NCBI GenBank assembly: GCA_029547705.1
Contig: JAKPOU010000050.1
Span: 62,001 to 126,000, forward strand
Direction of reading: 5' to 3'
Source of the DNA: Bacteroidota bacterium
Lineage (GTDB): Bacteria > Bacteroidota > Bacteroidia > Bacteroidales > VadinHA17
DNA: 64,000 nt
The notes beneath the pieces were generated by a model. That model had not been told where the DNA came from. It saw only the letters and a program-made list of their open reading frames with translations, and did no database searches. The position numbers and the translations under genes were made by a program. Of the stretch, positions 52,642 to 61,619 are shown piece after piece. Position 1 is the stretch's first letter. Each line of letters begins with the position of its first letter.

Positions 52642-52861
52642 AACAGCCAGGGCAGTTAAATACTGTCTTCTTTCCCGGATTTTCCTTATAGAACCGGTGA
52701 AAAGAATACTATTTGTCATGAAAAAGTAATTCCGGATTGACTTATCTTTATTTTCTGAATTTCTGACAGGATAAATTGAAAAGACTGTATCTTTTTAAAA
52801 TGGATTTTGATCCACAACAGATGTTATGCAAGATTTACTAACCAAATAAGACAATCGAAAC

Positions 52862-54154
52862 ATGAAAAGGACTAACATTTCAAGAAGAAAATTTGTAAAA
52901 GGCCTGGCAGGAAGTGCTGCAGGAATTGCAGTACTGAGAGGCAATCCGGGGATCTCAGCTATGAGTTATTCACGTATCATCGGAGCGAATGAAAGGATCA
53001 ATATCGGTGTTATCGGTTGCGGTGGCATGGCAAACAGTCATATGGAAGCTTTGTTAAATATGAAGCAATCAGACAATATTGATATTACAGCCGTATGTGA
53101 TATTTATACAAAGAGGCTGGAGAAGGCTAAAGAGCTGACAAAAGCACAGGCTTTTAAAAATTATCAGGAAATCCTGCAGAAAAAAGACATAGATTATGTA
53201 CTTATAGCCACACCTGAACACTGGCATTATCAGATGACCCTCGATGCCATAGGTGCCGGAAAGCATATTTATGTCGAAAAACCAATGACTCATACAATTG
53301 AACAGGCTAAAGATATATGTAATAAGATTGCATCGTCAAAACTCAAAATGCAGGTCGGGGTACAGGGCATGTCTGATGATTCGTATGAAACCGCGCATAA
53401 AATGATTGAGGAAGGGGCTCTTGGGAAGGTTGTCATGGCTCATATTGATTATTCAAGAAATTATATCGGTGATTTTTGGGCCTATGAAATCGATCCTGAT
53501 GCCAGACCGGGAATAAATCTCGACTGGGAAGCCTGGCTTGGTCCTGCACCCAAACGTCCCTGGGACCCGAGAAGATATTTTCAGTGGAGAAGATACTGGG
53601 ATTACTCAGGTGGAATTGCAACAGATTTGTTTATTCACCGGGTGACAAGGATCATTAAATCGGTTGGCCTGAGCTTTCCGGATTATGTTGTTGCCACCGG
53701 CGGAACCTGGAATTTTACAAACAGTGTGGCCGAGATACCCGATACCTTTAATATGATGTTGGACTATCCGGAAAAAACGACTGTCATGGTTGTTTCTTCA
53801 TTGGCAAATGATATGCCGATAAGGCATGTGATAAGAGGACACGAGGCAACACTGGAATTTACCAGGGAAGGATTTACAATAACTCCTCAGGAGCAGTCAG
53901 AGCTAGCCATAATAAGTGGTACGGGAGAAACAGTAAAAGGGACAAATCTTTTTACCTATAAAAAAACAGGTGCTGAAGATATAACTTTACACCATAGAAA
54001 CCTGATTGCCGCGATCAGGAAGAACGAACCGTTAAAGTGCGATCAGGACCTTGGTTTTTATGGTGTTGTAGCCTGTATGATGGGAGTTGAGTCATTTCGT
54101 AACAGAAAATATCTGAAATGGGACCAGCAGAATAAGGTGATTATCGAAAGCTAA
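52862..54154 (+). CDS. Tat-exported Gfo/Idh/MocA-family oxidoreductase
   Basis: A 430-residue NAD(P)-dependent sugar oxidoreductase. The signal is twin-arginine ([20 protein letters not shown]). The Rossmann part begins [20 protein letters not shown], and the family's EKPMTH follows near residue 139 after [12 protein letters not shown]. The C-terminal part ([40 protein letters not shown]) is the form common in Bacteroidota and Planctomycetes exported members. Some such proteins keep tightly bound NAD(H) and oxidise glycosides at C3, giving the substrates of DUF1080 hydrolases; a DUF1080 gene lies at 34022. Whether this protein does so is an inference. Confidence 0.9.
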   Translation: MKRTNISRRKFVKGLAGSAAGIAVLRGNPGISAMSYSRIIGANERINIGVIGCGGMANSHMEALLNMKQSDNIDITAVCDIYTKRLEKAKELTKAQAFKNYQEILQKKDIDYVLIATPEHWHYQMTLDAIGAGKHIYVEKPMTHTIEQAKDICNKIASSKLKMQVGVQGMSDDSYETAHKMIEEGALGKVVMAHIDYSRNYIGDFWAYEIDPDARPGINLDWEAWLGPAPKRPWDPRRYFQWRRYWDYSGGIATDLFIHRVTRIIKSVGLSFPDYVVATGGTWNFTNSVAEIPDTFNMMLDYPEKTTVMVVSSLANDMPIRHVIRGHEATLEFTREGFTITPQEQSELAIISGTGETVKGTNLFTYKKTGAEDITLHHRNLIAAIRKNEPLKCDQDLGFYGVVACMMGVESFRNRKYLKWDQQNKVIIES

Positions 54155-54176
54155 TTTTCGTATGAATCAGGAAAAC

Positions 54177-54569
54177 CTACTGTAAATCAGATGGGTATTG
54201 CTGTGATTTTGTTTCAATCATCCTGCCCATCGCAATCCTTTGAGCATCCCACTTTCCGGCGTCAAAGTTCCAGACATCAAGATTCCCTATGGATTTCGGT
54301 CCATAAGGTTCCTTAATGATTATATTAACGACAGGGTCAGCCCTTAGGGTGTTGCCATCATAGATCGGATTTCCCTTCAGGCAATCTGAATTGAAATCCT
54401 TTCTCCCTTTCAGAAGAACAAAGCGTTTTTCGATAATTTTATTATTTGACGGATCCAGCCTCGCCAATGAGGGTATGACTGAAGCCCTCCGGCCTGATTC
54501 TCCAAAATCATTTCCGGACGATGAAAAGCTGCATATATATGTGCTTTTTACATCCAGGAATTTTGGAGT
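54177..54569 (-). pseudogene. Unrecognised C-terminal gene fragment on the minus strand
   Basis: The minus strand stays open for 131 codons after a TAA (54572-54570) to a TAG/TAA-type stop at 54177. The translated text looks like true protein: STYICSFSSSGNDFGESGRR, SVIPSLARLDPSNNKIIEKR, then NIIIKEPYGPKSIGNLDVWN and FDAGKWDAQRIAMGR. Start codons inside it (TTG at 54467) are internal to what seems a continuous domain, so the 5' part of the gene is missing. I do not recognise the family. It lies between two plus-strand genes and probably survived a deletion that removed its head. Confidence 0.5.
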
Positions 54570-54678
54570 TTATCCCTTAACTGAACGATGAATATGAAGA
54601 CCTCACGTGAAACATGAATAATAATTATCTTTAAAACGGTCATCACGGGGATAACCACAACGGATTAATTTAAACTGT

Positions 54679-56364
54679 ATGATTTTTATGGATTTCAAAA
54701 GTTTAAGGCTGATTGCATTGTTTCTGGCAGTGGTTTTTGCCGGATTAACAGGCTCATACGCGCAGAAGAAAGGGCTTCGCGTCATTTCTGAGAAGGAGTT
54801 GAAGTACAATCTCGATTTCCTTGGTTCAAGGGAGTTCCGGGGAAGAGAGACGCCTTCGCCGGAACTTGAGATAGCAACCCTGTACCTTGGCAACTGGGCC
54901 GGATACACAGGCCTTAAACCGGCAATGAAGGACGGCTCCTTCTATCAGGAGGTGCCCCTGATGGTGACAGCAGTCTTTCAGCCCGGAACACGCATAAGCC
55001 TTTCACAGGGCACATCCGACCGCATATATTATTTTGGAAGGGACTTCTGCGGCAGCTTCGCACGAAGCGGCTCCTACAGGGGAGAAGTGGTCTTTGCCGG
55101 GATGGGCATAAGCAATCCTCAGTCCGGATGGGATGACCTTGCAGATATGGATCTTCGGGATAAGGTTGTGGTGATACTTGATGCACAGCTTCCGGGGACG
55201 GTTTTTCCACTTGGATTTACCATGACCAACAGGCTCTCGTCACGGATAAATGCCATCCGCGGAAGAGGTGCCGCGGCAGTGCTGACTGTTGTTGATCCGG
55301 AGAGGCAGAAGATGAAGGAGGAGGGACAGAAGATTTTCGATTATATCCCCACCGGCAGGCTGCAGATTATGTATGACTCGCGCAGGACGGATTTCAGCTC
55401 TGCGGACGGATCGCAGGCAGATCGCGGACAGATGCCCCCGTCACAGAACTCCCGTCCGCCCCTTCCTTTCGAGAGGGCTGAGATAAGTCACGACCTGGCC
55501 GCACAAATGCTTGGCATAACCAGGGAAAAGATAGCCGGTATGTTCTCAGCAGTGGCAAAAGGGGAGAAGGTATCTTCATTTGAAGTTGAAGGGGTCAGCG
55601 TAAAGCTCGACGTGGAAGTGGAATATTACCCGGCTGTCTCCCGCAATGTTGTTGCAATGGTTGAAGGGTCCGATCCGGTGCTGAGGAATGAATATGTAGT
55701 TATCTGCGGGCATCATGACGGACGGGGCATCGACGACGGTGGAATCATTGCCGGTGCCGATGACAACGGCAGCGCATGCGTCGCCCTGATGGAGATAGGC
55801 AAGGCACTCCTGGCAGAGAGGCCGAAAAGGTCGGTCCTCCTCGTGTGGTTCACCGGCGAGGAGCAGATGATGAACGGTTCACATTATTTCGTGAATAACT
55901 GTCCGGTGCCGTTGGAGAAGATCACTGCATGCCTCAACATGGACATGATCAGTCGTAATGATCCCGACAGCCTTTTCCTGGTGGGTTCTGACCTGCTGAG
56001 CTCGGAGCTTGATGCATCAATAAAAAAGGTGAACCGCAACTATGATCTTGACTTCACGTTTGACTACCTCTACTCCAACCTTACACACCCGCAGCAGGTT
56101 TACTTCAGGAGCGACCACTACCCGTTTGTCAGGTTTGGCATTCCGTCAGTATGGTTTTTCTGCGGGTTTACCTATGATTACCATACCGTCAGGGACGTGC
56201 CTGAGCGGGTCGATTATCACAAGCTTTACAGGACGACAAGGCTTGTTTACCTGACAACCATGGAAGTTGGCAACATGAAGAGTCTCCTGAAGCTTGACGT
56301 GAACCCCGCCGTTACTTCGCGCGGTGCGCATAACCTCAGGGAACCCAGTCTGTTCGGCAGGTAA
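54679..56364 (+). CDS. M28-family metallopeptidase with PA domain, exported
   Basis: A 561-residue exported di-zinc peptidase (signal SLRLIALFLAVVFAGLTGSYAQ). A PA domain lies around residues 135-260. The metal site is intact: GHHDGRG, AGADDNGSACVAL, the EE of FTGEEQMMNGSH, NMDMISRND and the histidine in YDYHTVRD. A proline/serine-rich insert sits at about residues 240-262 (MPPSQNSRPPLP). It is a distant paralogue of the enzyme at 32349. Its codon choice appears GC-richer than the surrounding genes, which may point to a different origin. A likely start 9 bases later (MDFKSLRL) would serve equally well. Confidence 0.9.
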   Translation: MIFMDFKSLRLIALFLAVVFAGLTGSYAQKKGLRVISEKELKYNLDFLGSREFRGRETPSPELEIATLYLGNWAGYTGLKPAMKDGSFYQEVPLMVTAVFQPGTRISLSQGTSDRIYYFGRDFCGSFARSGSYRGEVVFAGMGISNPQSGWDDLADMDLRDKVVVILDAQLPGTVFPLGFTMTNRLSSRINAIRGRGAAAVLTVVDPERQKMKEEGQKIFDYIPTGRLQIMYDSRRTDFSSADGSQADRGQMPPSQNSRPPLPFERAEISHDLAAQMLGITREKIAGMFSAVAKGEKVSSFEVEGVSVKLDVEVEYYPAVSRNVVAMVEGSDPVLRNEYVVICGHHDGRGIDDGGIIAGADDNGSACVALMEIGKALLAERPKRSVLLVWFTGEEQMMNGSHYFVNNCPVPLEKITACLNMDMISRNDPDSLFLVGSDLLSSELDASIKKVNRNYDLDFTFDYLYSNLTHPQQVYFRSDHYPFVRFGIPSVWFFCGFTYDYHTVRDVPERVDYHKLYRTTRLVYLTTMEVGNMKSLLKLDVNPAVTSRGAHNLREPSLFGR

Positions 56365-56420
56365 TGGCGGAAGGGTTTTTTGGAGGCCTGTGATAAAAAG
56401 ATAATTTTTACAAAAGAAAG

Positions 56421-58205
56421 ATGAAGTACATCTTTCCCTTACTGCTGTTTAATTTTCTGGTCTGCGTCGCGGAGGCACAGCACCTGCCGGGATTCAGAAA
56501 TTCGGAAAGCTTTGATGAACAACAGCTTGTGATTGAAGATGCGGAAAATGGCATCCGTATTCTTATAAATGCTCCTCTGGAAGGTTTCGGTAAAAAGGAT
56601 AAGGTACTGCTTGTTTTTTATGCTTTACCAAACGGCAGTTCAATTGAACATACCTTTGGGAGGAAAGCGGAACCGGGACTTGATTATCGCTATGATATTC
56701 AACATATAGGAGCACAGACAAGGTTCCTCAGAAATGTGATCGGAGACCGGACGATTGTTGTAGCTTATCTTGAAAATTCACGTTTAAGCTGGCCTGCATG
56801 GGTGGCAAATACAACTGATCCCCAGGAAAAGATAAGGAAAATTGTTGACTGTGTAACCGGGATCTTTGTCCGCTGGGAACCTGAAATAGCGCTGAATGGT
56901 CACAGCGGAGGCGGAAGATTTATATTCAGCTATATTGATTCCCTGGAAGAGATCCCCCCTTCAATTGTCAGGATAGGCTTCCTCGACAGTACCTACGGCT
57001 ATAAAGATACGCTTCACGGAAAGAAAATAGCAAGCTGGCTGATGTCGGGAAGAAAAAGATACCTGTGCACTCTTGCTTATAACGACAGCGTGGTTGTCTA
57101 TAATGGGAAACCTCTTGTTTCACCGACAGGAGGAACCTGGTACAGGAGTAAAATGATGAAGAATTATCTTTCCGGCTATTTCCGCTTCAGGGAGAAGGAA
57201 AGAGATTCACTGCTATGGAGTACATCACCGGGCAGACGGATAGTGTTCATCCTGAAACCAAATCCGGAAAGAAAAATTTACCATACAACCCAGGTGGAGC
57301 TAAACGGATTTATTCACAGTATCCTCAGCGGAACGAAACATGAACAAAAGGATTATACTTATTTTGGGAAAAGGGCATATTCAGATCTGATAGATGATTC
57401 TCTTGCATTACCTATCAGAATGCTCAATATTCCTGTTCGTGACCCATTATCGGAAAGCGGATCTGAATTCATGAACAGGATCAGATCATTATCGCCCGGG
57501 GAACGTGAGGAGGAGATTTACAAAGCTGTTTCATCGGGTAATATACCGGATTTTTTAAGAGATCCGGTGACAATGAGCGGAGAATTCATGGATTCCCGGG
57601 GTAAAGCCCACAGGGTTGTTTATGAGGTTATGCCGGATTATATTTCGGTTGGCAGCAATGAGGATTTTTGCCGTATACCAATGAATCCTTATACCGCCCA
57701 AAAAGTGGCCGATGACTTTGGAGCTTCTTTGATCACATCTGTAATAAGCGACAATATTCACAGATCAGCAGATATCAGACTTGAACCTTTTTATTATGCC
57801 CCGGTAGGCCATGAAAATGAATTAGTCGAAAAATTTGCTGAGCATAACAGGCAGATTGAAAAACAGCTTTCAGAATCGGGAGGCAGGCAGGGGGATCTGG
57901 TATCAGGTATCAAAAAGGATGTAATACTTTCATCCCGGATCGATGCTCAACCCGGGAAGGTAGTGATCTACGGCTGGCACAGGCCGGATGGCAAGCCGAT
58001 ACAACCGGTATACAGTGGTCATATTTACTGGTATGTCGATTATAGTCATGGGATAAGACTTATTAACAACCAGGTACTTATAGATGGCAAGCCAAAATTG
58101 TTCACTGAAATATTACAGGACCCGGTACTATTCAGGATCTTTAGCGATGAGGATACTCCGATGAAGCAACCTGCGTACAGAAAACCGGGTCAGGACGGGG
58201 ATTGA
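56421..58205 (+). CDS. Exported alpha/beta-hydrolase-like protein of unknown function
   Basis: A 594-residue protein with a signal peptide (KYIFPLLLFNFLVCVAEAQ). The first 320 residues look like an alpha/beta hydrolase: VLLVFYALPNGSSIEHTFG, then a nucleophile elbow ALNGHSGGGRFIF with serine at the GXSXG position, then RIGFLDSTYGY where an acid residue could sit, and a histidine in QVELNGFIHS. The remaining 270 residues (EFMDSRGKAHRVVYEVMPDY, FCRIPMNPYTAQKVADDFGA, VVIYGWHRPDGKPIQPVY) form an unassigned domain seen with many histidines. A secreted esterase or peptidase of a new combination is possible. It is 56 bases downstream of the M28 gene, so they may be co-transcribed. Confidence 0.6.
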   Translation: MKYIFPLLLFNFLVCVAEAQHLPGFRNSESFDEQQLVIEDAENGIRILINAPLEGFGKKDKVLLVFYALPNGSSIEHTFGRKAEPGLDYRYDIQHIGAQTRFLRNVIGDRTIVVAYLENSRLSWPAWVANTTDPQEKIRKIVDCVTGIFVRWEPEIALNGHSGGGRFIFSYIDSLEEIPPSIVRIGFLDSTYGYKDTLHGKKIASWLMSGRKRYLCTLAYNDSVVVYNGKPLVSPTGGTWYRSKMMKNYLSGYFRFREKERDSLLWSTSPGRRIVFILKPNPERKIYHTTQVELNGFIHSILSGTKHEQKDYTYFGKRAYSDLIDDSLALPIRMLNIPVRDPLSESGSEFMNRIRSLSPGEREEEIYKAVSSGNIPDFLRDPVTMSGEFMDSRGKAHRVVYEVMPDYISVGSNEDFCRIPMNPYTAQKVADDFGASLITSVISDNIHRSADIRLEPFYYAPVGHENELVEKFAEHNRQIEKQLSESGGRQGDLVSGIKKDVILSSRIDAQPGKVVIYGWHRPDGKPIQPVYSGHIYWYVDYSHGIRLINNQVLIDGKPKLFTEILQDPVLFRIFSDEDTPMKQPAYRKPGQDGD

Positions 58206-58263
58206 ATACTGTTGAAAACAGGATAAGGCAAGCCGTTTTTCCGGGATTTTCGCTCAGTACGGA

Positions 58264-58725
58264 TTAAACATAAGCAATACAATCCATCTGAATCAGATTG
58301 TCGGCGGGTGGCAATCCGTTTGGCACGGCGACTGTTGTCCGGGCCGGGGGATTCTTTCCGAAACGTCCCTTATAGGCTTCGTTCATTCCATGATAATCAT
58401 CCATGGTTTCCAGGAATACCGTCACCTTAAGGACCTTTTCCATGGAAGAGCCGGCTTTGATGAGCTGGGCTTCTATCATTTTAAGAACATTGTCGGTATG
58501 CACCTTAATATCACCCTCAAGACGTTGTCCGTGACCTGAAACAAATACAAGATTTCCGTATTTAGTAAAAGGCGAGAATAAGGGCTGATCCTGAAAATTA
58601 ACCGCACCGGGAGTTTCCTTTTCCATGGGCACACTTGCCTTTGCCCTTGTTGCCAGGCCTGCACCGCTTACGCCAATAACTGCTGCAAAGAGTTTCTTTA
58701 GTACTGATCTTCTTTCTGTTTTCAT
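58264..58725 (-). CDS. Exported RidA/YjgF-family protein
   Basis: A 153-residue protein: a twin-arginine-like signal (ERRSVLKKLFAAVIGVSGAG) followed by the RidA fold of about 115 residues. FSPFTKYGNLVFVSGHGQ, HTDNVLKMIEAQLIKAGSSM and NPPARTTVAVPNGLPPADNL are typical, and the catalytic arginine is present in PPARTTV. RidA proteins hydrolyse 2-imino or enamine compounds released by PLP-dependent ammonia-lyases and are normally cytoplasmic. Here the gene directly follows a SelA-like PLP enzyme gene (80 bases) on the same strand, so it probably clears that enzyme's product. Export is unusual but matches the signals of its two neighbours. Confidence 0.85.
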   Translation of the reverse strand: MKTERRSVLKKLFAAVIGVSGAGLATRAKASVPMEKETPGAVNFQDQPLFSPFTKYGNLVFVSGHGQRLEGDIKVHTDNVLKMIEAQLIKAGSSMEKVLKVTVFLETMDDYHGMNEAYKGRFGKNPPARTTVAVPNGLPPADNLIQMDCIAYV

Positions 58726-58805
58726 TTTGATATAGTTTTAGTTTTGAGAATATAACAGCCTGTCCCGCAAAGCGGGAGAAACGCATATTAATGAAGAATA
58801 ATTTC

Positions 58806-60035
58806 CTAGCTCTGACTTACGCTGGCTTTGATCAGCTCTTCCCGCACCCTTTTGGCTACGATCTTATCCTGTCCGGGTTTCAGCATGAATACGGTTATTA
58901 CAATACTTTCATTCCTGCCCCCGCGTACTTCAATGGAGGGATTCCCGTTCTGAAGCCTGATAATAAAATCCCTCCCGCTTACATTGATCTTGCGGATATC
59001 CCATGAAATTGTCAGTGTTGGAGTATGGTTGGCAATGGGAGGTACGCTGACCTCTGTGGTGACACCTTCCACTTCCCTTGCCGCACTTTCAATCACAGCA
59101 ACCCTGTCTTCCCACATCTTCCATTCAGCTTCGTGATCCTGGTTAATATATTTATCCAGTGCCACATACATACCTATAATTTCTTCCTTGTTCACTTTCA
59201 TGCCACGGCCGATAGTACTGGAGCGCGGAGGTGCACTCAGACGTGCTGCTTCAATCAGATCCTTTCTACCCATCAGGATACCTGCACTTTGCGGACCACA
59301 CAGGCCCTTACCGCCTGAAATACAAACCAGATCAAAGCCCATGTCGTTATATTTCCAGAGATTCTCGACGGGAGGTACATCTGCCGCTATATCATTCATT
59401 GTCGGTATGTTGAACTTTTTGCCAAGGGCAACCCACTCCTCAGCACCGATCTGTCCGCTAAGGGCAGCATCATTGAGAAACCACATCATTGCAGTGTTTT
59501 CGTTAACGGCCTTTTCAACGTCCTGTACTGTTTCAACCTCAACAAGTTTGATGCCGGTGAGCTTCAGTGCATGAATGTATCCCCAGTTATGTGATTTCTG
59601 TGTCAGCACTTCCGATTTCATGCCAGTAAGATCGGGGAGCTGGGCAACTTTTTTTGTATCATTTCCGGTTAGAACGCCGGCCATTCCCAGTACAAGGGCA
59701 GAGAAACATCCTGCTGTTACCGTTGCGGCTTCAGCATGACACATTTCGGCAATCCTTTCTCCCACCTTATCCTGAACTTCATCCAGTACTGCATATTCCT
59801 CAGATGAAGCAAGCCATGCATCCTTAACTTCTTCATGCATCAGGGAAGCCGATAGTGCCGTGTAGGTTCCGGCTGCATTGATGAAGGTCCGTATTCCGAG
59901 TTCCCTGAAAATATCGCGTTTTGCTTTTGAGGATGAACATGCTGTAGCCACTGTTCCGAAAGTAAGAGTACTTCCGGCTACTGCCCCCGACAAGGGCAGA
60001 ATCGTAAGGTTTTTAATCAGTTTCCTGCGTTTCAT
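58806..60035 (-). CDS. Exported SelA-like PLP enzyme (DgaE-type ammonia-lyase candidate)
   Basis: A 409-residue fold-type I PLP enzyme. The N-terminus MKRRKLIKNLTILPLSGAVA is twin-arginine-like and a cysteine near ATACSS may be lipidated. The core reads LGIRTFINAAGTYTALSASL, ATVTAGCFSALVLGMAG, IPTMNDIAAD and K243 in CISGGKGLCGPQSAG (Schiff-base lysine). This places it with DgaE and selenocysteine-synthase-like proteins. SelA itself can be excluded by export and by context. It is transcribed between an amidohydrolase and RidA; SelA-like/amidohydrolase pairs are a known arrangement in enterococci and enterics, and the addition of RidA fits an ammonia-lyase. It lacks the C-terminal domain of the paralogue at 50671. 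Confidence 0.85.
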   Translation of the reverse strand: MKRRKLIKNLTILPLSGAVAGSTLTFGTVATACSSSKAKRDIFRELGIRTFINAAGTYTALSASLMHEEVKDAWLASSEEYAVLDEVQDKVGERIAEMCHAEAATVTAGCFSALVLGMAGVLTGNDTKKVAQLPDLTGMKSEVLTQKSHNWGYIHALKLTGIKLVEVETVQDVEKAVNENTAMMWFLNDAALSGQIGAEEWVALGKKFNIPTMNDIAADVPPVENLWKYNDMGFDLVCISGGKGLCGPQSAGILMGRKDLIEAARLSAPPRSSTIGRGMKVNKEEIIGMYVALDKYINQDHEAEWKMWEDRVAVIESAAREVEGVTTEVSVPPIANHTPTLTISWDIRKINVSGRDFIIRLQNGNPSIEVRGGRNESIVITVFMLKPGQDKIVAKRVREELIKASVSQS

Positions 60036-60127
60036 TTTTACTGTATTTTTTCAATTAGGTTTTTTATCAGTGGTGATTTTTAAAAGCTGCCCTGAAATGA
60101 ATATCATTTCATGGCGGCTTGATCCGA

Positions 60128-61408
60128 TTATTTTCCTGCTCTGTACAGGGGACTTGTAATTCCGTTCAGGTCATAGACGATTTTCCCGGCACGGAGGGTT
60201 AATTCCGCAATCAGCTTTTGTGTTCCCATCATCTTTTCCCTGTTTATGTCAACAAATCCAAAATTCCCCTTTACCAGGCTGAATACAGCGACATCAGCCT
60301 CTGAGCCGACACTCAGGTTTCCAAGTTCCGGTCTGTTAATGATCTTTGCCGGGTACCATGTGGAACGCGCTACAACGTCCTGAACGGACAATCCCAGTGC
60401 CATGAACTTGGACATCAGGTTGGCCATGTCCTTGTATCCGCTGTTCATACTTCCCGTATGAAGATCAGAACTCAGGGCGTCGGCTATTAACCCCTGCTGA
60501 ATTGCCGGAACGGCCTGGTTCCAGCGGAAGGATCCTCCTCCGTGTCCGACGTCAAATATTATTCCTCTTTTCCGAGCCGCAAAAACGAAAGGCTTAACTT
60601 TTCCGTTCTCGTCCACGATTGCGTCGCGTGTTTTGGGAAAATAAGCATAGCAATGTGTGAAGATGTCACCCGGATTTAAATGCTTCATGAACAATTCCTC
60701 AAGGGGCAGAGGGGGATTACTAACACCAAAGTCTATCATTGACGGCATTCCTGTAAGCGTTCCTGCCTTTACAGTACTGTCTGTGGGTCTCCAGTCATAA
60801 CCCTCGTAATGGGCCAGCTTGAATCCTACAATCTCATCCGGGTATTTCCTGGCCATTGCAACGGCCCTGTGGGCATTCATGTCCTTGATATTCTGCTCCA
60901 GAGGACCTCCCCTCATACCTTCACCCACAATATTCAGGAAAGCAAGAACCCTGGTTTCTGACCTGTCTATAGTCTGTTCCTTGAAAAGTTCAAAATTCCT
61001 GTATCCTGCCGAGCCTGCATCAACAACTGTTGTTACCCCTGCCCTGAAAGTAAAGCCGTCAGGCGGAAGTGAGGTATATCCGTTGGCTATATAGGATGGA
61101 TCCATCCCATGAAACACATGGACATGAATATCTATCAGTCCGGGTGTTACGAACATTCCGCTCACATCAACGGTCCTTTTAGCCGTATTTGAAGGAATAT
61201 TTGGTGCTACCTGAACAATTTTGCCTCCGGCTATCGCCACATCCATTCTGGAATCAATATTATTTTTCGGATCAATTACATGTCCGCCTTTCAACAGGAT
61301 ATCGACGGACTGGGCATTCATAACTGAACCGATTGCCATGAAAGCCGCAAAAAACAGAATATGAATACATCCGTATATTCTTCCCGGTGTAATTTTTTTA
61401 TTTTGCAT
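60128..61408 (-). CDS. Exported amidohydrolase/deacetylase-family metallohydrolase
   Basis: A 426-residue TIM-barrel metallohydrolase with a signal peptide (IHILFFAAFMAIGSVMNAQS). The small beta-domain opens with VDILLKGGHVIDPKNNID, then the metal motif IDIHVHVFHG (H95, H97). A candidate bridging lysine is in VGFKLAHYEG, further histidines are in FTHCYAYF and FDVGHGGGSF, and the catalytic aspartate is in LSSDLHTGS. It resembles the dihydroorotase-like EF_0837 group, which commonly stands next to SelA-like proteins. It would deacylate or decarbamoylate an amino compound and pass it to the PLP enzyme at 58806. It is the first gene of the three-gene minus-strand unit. Confidence 0.87.
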   Translation of the reverse strand: MQNKKITPGRIYGCIHILFFAAFMAIGSVMNAQSVDILLKGGHVIDPKNNIDSRMDVAIAGGKIVQVAPNIPSNTAKRTVDVSGMFVTPGLIDIHVHVFHGMDPSYIANGYTSLPPDGFTFRAGVTTVVDAGSAGYRNFELFKEQTIDRSETRVLAFLNIVGEGMRGGPLEQNIKDMNAHRAVAMARKYPDEIVGFKLAHYEGYDWRPTDSTVKAGTLTGMPSMIDFGVSNPPLPLEELFMKHLNPGDIFTHCYAYFPKTRDAIVDENGKVKPFVFAARKRGIIFDVGHGGGSFRWNQAVPAIQQGLIADALSSDLHTGSMNSGYKDMANLMSKFMALGLSVQDVVARSTWYPAKIINRPELGNLSVGSEADVAVFSLVKGNFGFVDINREKMMGTQKLIAELTLRAGKIVYDLNGITSPLYRAGK

Positions 61409-61619
61409 TACTGGTTTTTTTAAAAGATTAAAAACTATTAATTATTCAATTCTACGAAGATAAAAAAGTTCTTTGAAACTGAATAAAGCCTGCTATATTA
61501 GGGGCCTGAAGAATAAAGAACTGAATCAAAACCGGCAAAGTTGCCTCATTCACTTTATTTCAATGATTCTGAGGCAAACTTATAAAGCCTGTAAAATCAA
61601 TAAGTTGTATTATATCAAG

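Noticed and set aside
54391-54591. 66-codon plus-strand frame
   Set aside because: It lies opposite the more protein-like minus-strand fragment 54177-54569 and has no recognisable content.
58806-60035. Selenocysteine synthase (SelA)
   Set aside because: Export signal, short length and the amidohydrolase/RidA neighbours argue for a DgaE-type PLP enzyme; no selB or tRNA-Sec gene is visible.
61473-61619. 49-residue extension of the AGE-type protein
   Set aside because: It would bury the twin-arginine signal that begins at 61620.
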